From contig JALUXQ010000142.1 in the NCBI GenBank assembly GCA_027013265.1, positions 1 through 10,730 of the forward strand: a stretch of 10,730 bases of DNA, in the 5' to 3' direction. The position numbers were made by a program, and so were the translations under genes. This stretch comes from Campylobacteraceae bacterium (lineage in GTDB: Bacteria > Campylobacterota > Campylobacteria > Campylobacterales > Sulfurospirillaceae). Each line of letters begins with the position of its first letter. Positions within the stretch are counted from its first letter, which is position 1. Below are positions 1 to 6,722 of the stretch, in pieces. The notes below the pieces were generated by a model, which worked only from the letters and a program-made list of their open reading frames with translations, searched no databases and had not been told where the DNA came from.

Positions 1-514
1 AGGACATGACTATCACTCCATCGGACTTAGTGTAATCATGGGTATAGACTCACTTTTAGGTATGCCAGACTTTAGAGCTAGAGAGAGAGCTATATCGTTA
101 GTACATCAAATAGCAGGTAGAGCTGGTAGGAGCGGGGAAGGCGAAGTCTATATACAGACTCAAAATGCGGATCTAATCAGCAGATTTATGGATGATTATG
201 AGGATTTTTTAAATGATGAATTGACATATAGAAAAGAGATATATCCGCCATTTACAAAGCTCTTGAAAGTTTTAGCATCACATAAAAAAGATGAAATTGC
301 AAACGAGATGATAGAAACTGCCCATAATCTCGCCCTCTCTTTCCCAAAACTCGAAGTCGTAGGATATGGCAAAGCAAACATAGAAAAAATAGCCAACAAA
401 TATAGATACAGTATGCTCCTAAGAAGTACAGACACACAAGAACTACTAAAATTTGCCCACAGATGTAAAGCTCTACATGTAGAGATAGATATAGACCCAT
501 TATCTTTCTCTTAA
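1..514 (+). CDS. priA: PriA, primosomal replication restart helicase (3' part only)
   Basis: PriA is the superfamily 2 DNA helicase that recognises stalled forks and starts reloading of the replicative helicase; it acts on DNA in the cytoplasm. The frame is open from base 2, so the gene runs in from the left and the ATG at 38 is internal. The 170 visible residues begin at GHDYH (helicase motif V region). They continue through GIDSLL and PDFRARERA to motif VI, HQIAGRAGR (about residues 36-44 of the visible part), and then to the YPPF motif and C-terminal domain usual in PriA. The Walker A, DEAH and zinc-binding parts lie outside the window. The frame ends with TAA at 512-514. dnaB, whose product PriA helps reload, lies two genes downstream, but a probable promoter lies between. 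Family assignment is firm from the order GHDYH / PDFRA.ERA / QIAGRAGR. Confidence 0.93.
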   Translation, partial: GHDYHSIGLSVIMGIDSLLGMPDFRARERAISLVHQIAGRAGRSGEGEVYIQTQNADLISRFMDDYEDFLNDELTYRKEIYPPFTKLLKVLASHKKDEIANEMIETAHNLALSFPKLEVVGYGKANIEKIANKYRYSMLLRSTDTQELLKFAHRCKALHVEIDIDPLSFS

Positions 515-525
515 CACTTTTTTTG

Positions 526-531
526 TATAAT
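526..531 (+). promoter_or_regulatory. Probable -10 promoter element for the ispG-dnaB-comEC run
   Basis: A perfect TATAAT stands 12 bases after the priA stop, preceded by a run of seven T. There is no good -35 box, which is common in Campylobacterota sigma-70 promoters, where a T-rich stretch upstream replaces it. Transcription would start near 537-540, which is the first base of the inverted-repeat element at 537-652. This is inference from the motif and its position; no transcript evidence is available. Confidence 0.5.
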
Positions 532-536
532 GTACT

Positions 537-652
537 AGATTTCTTGTGATAGTTGTATCATCGCTAAGGCTTCACACGGCGGGTACCCCAAAATCAAAGA
601 TTTTGACCCGTCGGTTGCAGAGTCGCTCAAATACAACTATCACAAGAAATCT
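537..652. repeat. 116-bp element with perfect 22-bp terminal inverted repeats (MITE-like or structured leader)
   Basis: Bases 537-558 (starting AGATTTCTTG) and 631-652 are exact reverse complements over 22 bases. Inside is a second, smaller stem: 577-584 pairs with 606-613 (one G-T wobble). Above it, 589-595 (CAAAATC) pairs with 599-605 (GATTTTG) around a three-base AAA loop, with bases 585-588 left unpaired on one side. The stretches 559-576 and 614-630 pair only poorly. The core (559-630) looks richer in GC than the surrounding gap. I find no clear target-site duplication at its edges. The shape fits a small non-autonomous mobile element, a palindromic repeat family, or a structured 5' leader for ispG. 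It contains no gene I can recognise. Confidence 0.7.
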
Positions 653-685
653 GATATGACAAATGCAAAAAGATTTGGAAAAAAG

Positions 686-1747
686 ATGATAAAAAGATAT
701 AAAACCAAAAAGATATATGTCGGTGATGTACCAGTTGGTGGAGATGCTCCTGTAAGTGTGCAGTCTATGACATTTTCAAAGACTAGGGATGTTAGCTCTA
801 CAGTTGCGCAGATAAAAAGATTGCATTTTGCAGGGTGCGATATAGTTCGTGTGGCAGTTCCTGATTATGAGGATGCTAGAGCATTAAAAGAGATAAAAAA
901 AGAGATAAAACTACCGTTGGTGGCGGACATTCACTTTAACTATCGTTTAGCTTTGATAGCTAGTGAAGTGGTGGATTGTATCCGTATAAATCCTGGTAAT
1001 ATCGGTGAAAAATCAAGAGTAAAAGAGGTGGTAAAGGCTTGCCAAAATAGAAACATACCTATACGCATAGGTGTAAATAGTGGTTCTCTTGAAGAGCAGT
1101 TTGACAACAAGTATGGACCAACTCCAAAAGCGATGGTGGAGTCGGCTCTGTATAATATAAAATACCTTGAAGATTTGGGTTTTACAGATATAAAGATTTC
1201 CCTAAAAGCAAGTGATGTAGCTAGAACAGTAGAGGCATACAGAGCCCTCAGACCTTTAGTGGAGTATCCTTTTCACCTAGGAGTCACAGAAGCTGGCACA
1301 CTTTTTCACTCAACTGTAAAATCCTCCATAGCGCTTGGAACTCTTTTACTTGAAGGAATTGGTGACACCATGAGGGTCTCCATTACGGGCGAATTAGAAG
1401 AGGAGATAAATGTCGCAAGAGCGATTTTGAAAGATAGTGGCGTAGTAAAAAGTGGTGTAAACATCATCTCATGCCCCACATGTGGACGCATCGAGGCAAA
1501 TCTAGTAGATGCAGTGGCACAAGTTGAAAGCAAGATAAGGCATATAAAAGCACCTTTAAATGTCTCTGTTATGGGTTGTGTTGTAAATGCCATAGGTGAA
1601 GCAAAACACGCTGATGTCGCCATAGCTTTTGGAAAAGGTCAAGGTTTAGTGATGAGAAAAGGGGAGATCGTGGCAAAACTGAAAGAGGAGTTTTTAGTTC
1701 AAAGATTTTTAGAAGAGGTAGAGATTGCGGCAAAGGAGCTAGGGTAG
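686..1747 (+). CDS. ispG: IspG, 4-hydroxy-3-methylbut-2-en-1-yl diphosphate synthase
   Basis: IspG is the iron-sulfur enzyme that reductively opens the cyclic diphosphate MEcPP to HMBPP in the cytoplasmic MEP pathway for isoprenoid precursors. The N-terminal part, from KIYVGDVPVGGDAPVSVQSMT, is the TIM-barrel domain. The C-terminal domain carries the [4Fe-4S] ligands Cys263 and Cys266 (SCPTCGR), Cys298 (MGCVVNAIGEAKHAD) and Glu305. This is the same spacing as Cys270/Cys273/Cys305/Glu312 of the E. coli enzyme. At 353 residues it has the short bacterial two-domain form. I chose the ATG at 686 because family members begin close to this point and GGAA lies about 5 bases upstream. An in-frame ATG at 656 would add ten residues (MTNAKRFGKK) and sits four bases after the inverted-repeat element. 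dnaB overlaps the stop by one base. Confidence 0.95.
   Translation: MIKRYKTKKIYVGDVPVGGDAPVSVQSMTFSKTRDVSSTVAQIKRLHFAGCDIVRVAVPDYEDARALKEIKKEIKLPLVADIHFNYRLALIASEVVDCIRINPGNIGEKSRVKEVVKACQNRNIPIRIGVNSGSLEEQFDNKYGPTPKAMVESALYNIKYLEDLGFTDIKISLKASDVARTVEAYRALRPLVEYPFHLGVTEAGTLFHSTVKSSIALGTLLLEGIGDTMRVSITGELEEEINVARAILKDSGVVKSGVNIISCPTCGRIEANLVDAVAQVESKIRHIKAPLNVSVMGCVVNAIGEAKHADVAIAFGKGQGLVMRKGEIVAKLKEEFLVQRFLEEVEIAAKELG
1735..1738 (+). promoter_or_regulatory. Ribosome binding site of dnaB
   Basis: GGAG within the end of ispG lies 8 bases before the GTG at 1747 and supports that non-ATG start. The GTG shares its first base with the last base of the ispG stop TAG, so translation of the two genes is probably coupled. 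Confidence 0.6.
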
Positions 1748-3168
1748 TGCAAAACTTACACAATATAAATATAGAAAGATCAATCTTAAGCTCTATTCTG
1801 TTTGATCCGTCATCTTTTGAAGACATAGCCTCGCTTCTAAAGCCAAGAGATTTTTATCTGCCAAGCCATAGATATATCTTTGAGGCGATGCTTGAGTGCG
1901 AGCGGGAAGATCTGCCGATAGATGAAGAGTTTATCAAGAAGAAACTAAATCAAGAGAATCGTTTTGATGAAGACTCAATGCTCGAAATCATCTCTACAAA
2001 CCCTCTGCCTTCGACCAAGGCATATGCTGAAGAGGTGAGAGAAAAAGCGATAAAAAGAGAGTTGGTAGAGCTCACAAGTGAGATAAAAGAGGTGGCAATC
2101 GAGAAGGATTTGCCATCGATTGAAGTGGTAGATTTAGTTCAACAAAAGCTTTATCAAATCACACAAGAGAGCGGAGCCAAGGAGTTTCGAGAAGCTCCTG
2201 AGATGACAAAATCTACGCTTGAACATATACTTGAACTTAAAAGCAGAGGCAATCAAGTAGTAGTTGGATTAGATACAGGATTTTCAAAACTAAATGAGCT
2301 AACGACAGGCTTTGGAAAAGGGGATTTGGTCATAGTAGCAGCAAGGCCAGCGATGGGAAAAACTGCGCTGTGTCTGAATTTGGCTCAAAATGCGCTTGAT
2401 GATGATAAGGGTGTGGCTATATTTTCACTAGAGATGCCTGCTATTCAGTTGATGCTTCGGATGTTTAGCTCCAAAACCTCTATTCCTTTGCAAAAAATCA
2501 GGCGAGGAGATTTGAGTGATGATGAGTGGAGCAGGCTCTCGGGAGCTGCAGATGATATGTCTCAAAAAAGTTTTTTTGTAGATGATAACGGAAATGTGGA
2601 TATCCATAAAATCCGTTCAAAATTAAGAAAACTAAAGACGAATCACCCAGAGATTTCACTCTGTATCATCGATTATCTTCAGCTTATGAATGGAAGTGGC
2701 AACAAAGATAGACACCTTGAAGTGAGTGACATGAGTAGAGGTTTGAAACTTTTAGCAAGAGAGCTAGAGATGCCCATAGTTGCACTTTCTCAACTAAATC
2801 GTGGACTTGAGAGCAGAGGTGACAAAAGACCGATGTTGAGTGATTTAAGAGAGTCTGGTGCGATTGAACAAGATGCAGATATTATCCTTTTTGTATATCG
2901 TGATGATGTTTACAGAGTCCGTGAAGAGAAAGAGAAAGAGCAAAAAGCTAGACTTGAAGGTAAAGAGTATAAGAGTAACTTTTTTGAAAAGCCAGAAGAG
3001 AGTGCAGAGATTATCATTGGCAAAAATAGAAATGGACCGATAGGTGTGGCAAATATGGTTTTTCAAAAAAACTGCACAAGATTTGTGGATGCTGGTGGTA
3101 TTCCAGTAGAATTTATCTATAAAGAAACGGACAAAAAAGAGGCTAAAATCTCTATGCCAAATATCTAG
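1747..3168 (+). CDS. dnaB: DnaB, replicative DNA helicase
   Basis: DnaB is the hexameric ATP-driven helicase that unwinds DNA at the replication fork and recruits primase. Residues about 1-140 form the N-terminal domain (from NIEIRSILSSILFD-like sequence through DFYLPSHRYIF). A linker leads to the RecA-like motor starting at GLDTGF (174-179). Walker A is ARPAMGKT (199-206, Lys205), followed by FSLEM (226-230), Walker B with IIDYLQL (Asp309) and SQLNRGLE (348-355). The C-terminal IIIGKNRNGPIG motif follows a charged insert (about residues 388-420). The length of 473 residues is normal. Translation starts at a GTG overlapping the ispG stop by one base, with GGAG upstream. comEC follows after two bases, a dnaB-comEC pairing also found in Helicobacter pylori. 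There is no intein. Confidence 0.97.
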   Translation: MQNLHNINIERSILSSILFDPSSFEDIASLLKPRDFYLPSHRYIFEAMLECEREDLPIDEEFIKKKLNQENRFDEDSMLEIISTNPLPSTKAYAEEVREKAIKRELVELTSEIKEVAIEKDLPSIEVVDLVQQKLYQITQESGAKEFREAPEMTKSTLEHILELKSRGNQVVVGLDTGFSKLNELTTGFGKGDLVIVAARPAMGKTALCLNLAQNALDDDKGVAIFSLEMPAIQLMLRMFSSKTSIPLQKIRRGDLSDDEWSRLSGAADDMSQKSFFVDDNGNVDIHKIRSKLRKLKTNHPEISLCIIDYLQLMNGSGNKDRHLEVSDMSRGLKLLARELEMPIVALSQLNRGLESRGDKRPMLSDLRESGAIEQDADIILFVYRDDVYRVREEKEKEQKARLEGKEYKSNFFEKPEESAEIIIGKNRNGPIGVANMVFQKNCTRFVDAGGIPVEFIYKETDKKEAKISMPNI

Positions 3169-3170
3169 AG

Positions 3171-4421
3171 ATGGAGTCAATTCCACTTTTTACAGATAAA
3201 AAAGAGATGGTATTTGCTACGGTTATTTTGCTTCTTTTGTTCTGTATCTCTTTGGGATTTGAGTTTAAGAGTTATAAAAATTTAGTCTCAAAACCTCTGC
3301 ATGTAAGTAGTGCAAAAGTTTTAAATCACTATGAAAAACATAAAAAAAATGGCAGATCCTATGATGTTTTTAGACTAAAAAGTGATGAAGGATATACCTT
3401 TTATACCGTTTTATGGAAGAAGAGTCCTATAAAAATAGGCTCTTTGGTTGAGGTCAAATTTAAAACAGACAAAATCACTTTTTTAGACTATCTAAAAAAC
3501 TTCTTTGCAGTAAATATTTTCATAAAGAGCATAAAAAAGAGTGGCAACAATAGTATAAAAAAATTAAAAACATATGTAAAAAATCAACACAAAACAGAAG
3601 ATTTGAAAGAGCTTTTTTCGGCTCTGTTTTTTGCAGATTTTGTAGGCAAAACGACAAGAGATAAGATACAAAAGATAGGGATTTCACATCTTGTGGCTAT
3701 CAGCGGTTTTCATCTAGGACTTATCAGCGCTATTTTGTATCTTTTGCTTAAGCCTCTCTATCGGTTTTTTCAAGATAGATTTTTCCCATACAGAAACATA
3801 AATGCGGATTTGGCGGTTATTGTTTTTACTCTACTTTTTTACTACATGTATCTTATAGACTTTTCACCATCTTTTTTACGCTCCTTCGTGCTCTCTTTGT
3901 TTAGCTTTTTTCTCTTTAGTAAAAACATAAAAATAATATCTTTTACGACACTCTTATTTAGTGTGAGTTTTATAGTGATACTTTTGCCAAGGTTTATCTT
4001 TTCTATCTCTTTTTGGTTTTCAGTAGCAGGGGTTTTCTATATCTTTTTGTTTTTGAAACACTTTTCAAATATTAGCAAAATTTGGATTTTTGTGCTATTA
4101 AACTTTTGGGTATTTATCGCTATGATGCCAGTTGTGCATTTTGTATTTACTACTTTTACTCCTCTTCAGCTTTATTCACCATTTTTGAGCATGGCTTTTG
4201 TCGTTTTTTATCCGATGGAGCTTTTGCTTCATATCTTAGGTTCTGGTGGTTTGTTTGACGTGTGGTTGAAAAAATTATTAAATCTTCAAACTACCTTCTA
4301 TGTGGTTATGACACCACTTTGGTTTTTAGTTTTGTATCTATTTTTCTCATTTATTTCTATCTTTAACAAGTGGCTTGCTATCTTCACTCTGATTTTCTCT
4401 TTTTCCATATATTTTATCTAA
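3171..4421 (+). CDS. comEC: ComEC/Rec2-family competence DNA channel, short form
   Basis: ComEC is the inner-membrane channel that takes single-stranded transforming DNA into the cytoplasm. One membrane segment lies at residues 14-30. A soluble part of about 100 residues follows, then a run of hydrophobic helices from about 170 to the end. The hallmark HLVAISGFHLG (173-183) and SPSFLRS (232-238) mark the Competence domain. At 416 residues it lacks the C-terminal metallo-beta-lactamase-like domain present in the much longer E. coli and Bacillus proteins. This short form is usual in Campylobacterota, so I do not read it as truncation. The start is two bases after the dnaB stop and has no good Shine-Dalgarno sequence, so translational coupling is likely. 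ATG 3207 (residue 13) is a possible alternative. Whether the cell is competent cannot be seen here. Confidence 0.88.
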   Translation: MESIPLFTDKKEMVFATVILLLLFCISLGFEFKSYKNLVSKPLHVSSAKVLNHYEKHKKNGRSYDVFRLKSDEGYTFYTVLWKKSPIKIGSLVEVKFKTDKITFLDYLKNFFAVNIFIKSIKKSGNNSIKKLKTYVKNQHKTEDLKELFSALFFADFVGKTTRDKIQKIGISHLVAISGFHLGLISAILYLLLKPLYRFFQDRFFPYRNINADLAVIVFTLLFYYMYLIDFSPSFLRSFVLSLFSFFLFSKNIKIISFTTLLFSVSFIVILLPRFIFSISFWFSVAGVFYIFLFLKHFSNISKIWIFVLLNFWVFIAMMPVVHFVFTTFTPLQLYSPFLSMAFVVFYPMELLLHILGSGGLFDVWLKKLLNLQTTFYVVMTPLWFLVLYLFFSFISIFNKWLAIFTLIFSFSIYFI

Positions 4422-4463
4422 GATATAAAGATATCAACTAGCTAGTAAGAGTTTTTAAATCCA
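4422..4463. other. Convergent junction without a clear terminator
   Basis: Only 42 bases separate the ends of comEC (+) and glcD (-). The stretch holds a weak A/T hairpin, GATAT/ATATC (4422-4426 with 4431-4435), which has no T run after it in either direction. It also holds a 10-base perfect palindrome, ACTAGCTAGT (4438-4447), with GTTTTT shortly after on the + strand at 4451-4456. The palindrome can only fold with a very tight loop. I would not call either one a rho-independent terminator. Confidence 0.4.
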
Positions 4464-5843
4464 CTAGAGCCCCATTTTGCCTGGATTTAAGATATTGTTT
4501 GGGTCAAATGCTTTTTTGATTGAGCGAAAGAGATTTATCTCTGATTCACTAAATGCAAGGTTCATAAAAGGTGCTTTGCTCAGTCCGATACCGTGTTCAC
4601 CGCTAAGAGTTCCACCTAGCCTTACAGTAGCCTTGAAAACATCTACTATGGCATTATGACCGATTTCAAGTTGTTTTTTGTTGCTTCCATCAACCATTAC
4701 ATTTGTGTGTACATTTCCATCGCCTGTATGTCCAAAACATGGGATTTTAACACCATACTTTTTCGAGATTTTAGCCACCTCTTCTAAAAGTGCAGGGAGC
4801 TTGCTCCTTGGCACAGTTATATCTTCATTTAATTTTTTACTTCCATATATAGTGATACTTTGACTTGCATTTCTTCGTGCGAACCAAAGAGCATCTCCCT
4901 CCTCTTTATCTTTTGCTATTTTAAATTCTGTGCAGCCATTTTCGTAAAAACTGTTTTTTATGATTTTTAGCTGATTTGTCAACTCTTCGTCCAAGTTTCC
5001 ATCGACTGTGGTTATGAGAACTGCTCCCGCATCGGTTGGTAATCCTTTGTGAAATTTTTGTTCAACTGCACAGATGCTGAGATTGTCTAAAAACTCCATA
5101 GCTACCGGTGTTACGCCTGATGCCATCGTCTTAAAGACTGCTTCCATCGCACTTTGTACGGTTGGAAATACTCCCATGGCACTCTTTGATAGTTTCGGTT
5201 TTGCCAAGAGTTTTAGGGTGATTTCCGTGATGACCCCAAGAGTCCCTTCGCTAGCTATCAAGATGCCTGCTATGTTGTATCCTGCTACATCTTTTATCGT
5301 TCTTTTCCCAGCTCTTATGATTTCGCCACTAGGCAAAACTGCCCTTAGAGCCATCACAAAATCTTTGGTTATACCATATTTTGCGGCTCTCATACCCCCT
5401 GCATTTTCACTTACATTTCCACCTAGCGTGGAGTAGTCTTGGCTGGCAGGGTCTGGAGGATAAAAGAGCCCTTTTGCTTCGACTGCTCTTTGCAAATCCA
5501 TATTTACTACGCCTGGTTGTACTACTGCTACTAGGTTTTCCATATCAATCTCTAGGATTTTATTCATGTGTTTTTCAAGAGCTAGGATAATGCCTCCATT
5601 TGATGGTAGTGCTCCTCCTGTAAAACCACTTCCTGCACCTCTTGGGGTGATAATTATCTTGTGTTCGTTGCAATACTTTAAAATCTTGCTGATATCCTCT
5701 TCATCTCTAGGAAATACTACAGCATCAGGCTCAAAATGGTTTCTGGTGGCATCATAAGAGTATGCCAATAGGTGAGCTTTGTCACTATAGACATTCTCTT
5801 TGCCTACAACGCTTACAAAAAAAGCTATATTCTCTTTTTTCAT
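4464..5843 (-). CDS. glcD: GlcD-type FAD-linked 2-hydroxyacid (glycolate/D-lactate) dehydrogenase
   Basis: This flavoprotein oxidises a 2-hydroxyacid to the 2-oxoacid. Glycolate and D-lactate are the usual substrates and sequence alone does not decide between them. The N-terminal PCMH-type FAD domain shows PRGAGSGFTGGA (67-78), YPPDPAS (128-134), GGNVSENAGG (141-150) and ASEGTLGVITE (197-207). The C-terminal FAD-oxidase domain has GHTGDGNVH (371-379) and SGEHGIG (414-420). In related D-2-hydroxyacid dehydrogenases the two His (372, 379) and Glu416 equivalents hold a metal. At 459 residues it has the full single-subunit GlcD length. No glcE or glcF lies beside it in this window, and no Fe-S cluster domain is fused on. 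It begins with an ATG sharing four bases (ATGA) with the end of the secreted-protein gene upstream, so the two are surely cotranslated. The same pairing occurs in H. pylori (pgbA-glcD). Confidence 0.9.
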   Translation of the reverse strand: MKKENIAFFVSVVGKENVYSDKAHLLAYSYDATRNHFEPDAVVFPRDEEDISKILKYCNEHKIIITPRGAGSGFTGGALPSNGGIILALEKHMNKILEIDMENLVAVVQPGVVNMDLQRAVEAKGLFYPPDPASQDYSTLGGNVSENAGGMRAAKYGITKDFVMALRAVLPSGEIIRAGKRTIKDVAGYNIAGILIASEGTLGVITEITLKLLAKPKLSKSAMGVFPTVQSAMEAVFKTMASGVTPVAMEFLDNLSICAVEQKFHKGLPTDAGAVLITTVDGNLDEELTNQLKIIKNSFYENGCTEFKIAKDKEEGDALWFARRNASQSITIYGSKKLNEDITVPRSKLPALLEEVAKISKKYGVKIPCFGHTGDGNVHTNVMVDGSNKKQLEIGHNAIVDVFKATVRLGGTLSGEHGIGLSKAPFMNLAFSESEINLFRSIKKAFDPNNILNPGKMGL

Positions 5844-6553
5844 CTGTTTATCATTCTCTTGTAGTAGTCGGAGTATGAATCCATTTTACTTGAGCTAAAG
5901 CTAAACCAAGAAGTATCTATCTTTTTAACTCTGGTATAAAAAGGGAGTTGTACAGTTGTGACTCTGTCCCCTTGTAACTTTTTGATTATTTTGAAGTTAT
6001 TGCAATCAACAAATACGGACTCTTGGTCTAATGCAAAAAATATCAAAGACGCTACATTTTGTTGGCACATCGTCCTGAAAGTTTTTCTGTCTGGATTTGG
6101 CTTATACTCTTGCGCTAAATAGGCACCTAAGATATCAGGATGCACCCAAGTTATATTTTTAAAATGTTTTGTGATTTTGCTGTATATTTTATAGTTGGGT
6201 ACGACTATCAAAGCTCTGTCGTAGAGGTAGTTTAAAATAACACTATCTCCAACGGCAGGAGTGATTCCTGGAAGTGGAAGGGCTGTCTGTTTTAAAGCAC
6301 TGTATGTGCTAAATCGCAAAGTTGCCTTACCATTTGATTTGTCTATCACACTGACTCTGGCTATTATACTTGATGCTGTATCGTTAAATTTGTGCATTAC
6401 AATTCCACTGGAGCCTTTGACTATGTCGTTTGAGTCATTTATGATAGCTTGATTGCCTTTTATGCTTAAAATTTGACTTTTATACTCTTTAAACAGTCCG
6501 TTTGCACTTAGCGTTGAAATTATAATAGAAAAGATTAATACTGCTTTTCTCAA
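5840..6553 (-). CDS. Secreted PgbA-N-like protein (homologue of H. pylori plasminogen-binding protein PgbA)
   Basis: The predicted product is a 237-residue exported protein. I place the start at TTG 6553, because an AAGGGG sequence lies 5 bases before it and the result is a clean signal peptide. That peptide has RK, a hydrophobic core (residues about 4-15) and likely cleavage after Ala17. The earlier in-frame ATG at 6613 would bury this behind 20 polar residues. The mature part is beta-rich in appearance. It has two cysteines, Cys163 and Cys184, that could form a disulfide, and an aromatic C-terminus (WFSFSSSKMDSYSDYYKR). I assign it to the PgbA N-terminal family from overall likeness and from its position just before glcD, as in H. 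pylori. The larger Helicobacter proteins carry an extra charged C-terminal part that is absent here, so plasminogen binding should not be assumed. The real role is unknown; tight coupling to glcD suggests a shared function. Confidence 0.72.
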   Translation of the reverse strand: MRKAVLIFSIIISTLSANGLFKEYKSQILSIKGNQAIINDSNDIVKGSSGIVMHKFNDTASSIIARVSVIDKSNGKATLRFSTYSALKQTALPLPGITPAVGDSVILNYLYDRALIVVPNYKIYSKITKHFKNITWVHPDILGAYLAQEYKPNPDRKTFRTMCQQNVASLIFFALDQESVFVDCNNFKIIKKLQGDRVTTVQLPFYTRVKKIDTSWFSFSSSKMDSYSDYYKRMINR

Positions 6554-6558
6554 TGGAA

Positions 6559-6566
6559 CCCCTTTT
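6559..6566 (-). promoter_or_regulatory. Ribosome binding site fixing the TTG start of the pgbA-like gene
   Basis: On the - strand AAAAGGGG ends five bases before TTG 6553. It is the strongest Shine-Dalgarno match near this gene. Nothing comparable precedes the alternative ATG at 6613, which abuts the palindromic element. Confidence 0.65.
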
Positions 6567-6595
6567 GCTTTTGATTTTAAGATTAGACTTGTTGC

Positions 6596-6601
6596 AGTAT
6601 A
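6596..6601 (-). promoter_or_regulatory. Possible -10 promoter element for the pgbA-like/glcD pair
   Basis: TATACT on the - strand lies about 42 bases before the TTG start at 6553 and just downstream, in the reading direction, of the long palindrome at 6617-6715. It would start a transcript near 6589. No clear -35 box is seen. The roughly 195-bp gap before this pair is the only large gap on the - strand, which makes a separate promoter reasonable. It would also explain why a start at ATG 6613 is unlikely. Confidence 0.35.
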
Positions 6602-6616
6602 AGGATACGCCATAAA

Positions 6617-6715
6617 TAGACTTTAAAAGGGTGAGATTGTGCAAAACTTTTTTTGAGTCATAGCCAAAGCTATGGTGATAAAAAATTTTGTGCAAGATTG
6701 CCTTTTTAAAGTCTA
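6617..6715. repeat. Long imperfect palindrome able to form a ~99-nt hairpin
   Basis: The outer arms TAGACTTTAAAAGG (6617-6630) and 6701-6715 are reverse complements apart from one extra T on the right. After an internal loop, 6637-6646 pairs with 6686-6695, 6648-6653 with 6680-6685, and 6657-6664 with 6669-6676 around a CAAA loop. The core is CATAGC/GCTATG. Read as + strand RNA, four pairs are G-U wobbles; on the - strand the same positions are C/A mismatches. The element lies between the aminotransferase and the pgbA-like gene, both of which are on the - strand. It shares no obvious sequence with the element at 537-652. It may be a small mobile palindrome, a terminator-like barrier or a structured RNA. 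Confidence 0.6.
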
Positions 6716-6722
6716 CCCTTTG

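Noticed and set aside
38..514. A 158-residue gene starting at ATG 38
   Set aside because: The frame is open back to base 2 and encodes GHDYH just before; the ATG is internal to priA.
537..652. CRISPR repeat, tRNA or attachment site
   Set aside because: There is no repeated unit with spacers and no cloverleaf or CCA end. The arms are inverted, not direct, and no integrase is nearby.
537..652. Rho-independent terminator of priA
   Set aside because: No T run follows the right arm, and the arms span 116 bases, far larger than a normal terminator.
2845..3186. A 113-residue - strand open frame
   Set aside because: It is antisense to the conserved end of dnaB; its Leu/Phe-rich sequence comes from complementing charged codons.
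3171..4421. comEC as a truncated pseudogene
   Set aside because: The missing C-terminal domain is typical for the phylum, the hallmark motif is intact and the frame is undisturbed.
4438..4447. ACTAGCTAGT palindrome as an operator
   Set aside because: It lies between two gene ends with no promoter nearby; a 10-base palindrome is common by chance.
5074..5436. A 120-residue + strand open frame
   Set aside because: It lies wholly inside glcD on the opposite strand, with no ribosome site and no recognisable protein pattern; it is a shadow frame.
6489..6695. A small - strand gene of 68 residues starting inside the palindrome
   Set aside because: It overlaps the pgbA-like gene in another frame, its N-terminal third is the palindrome itself, and no ribosome site supports it.
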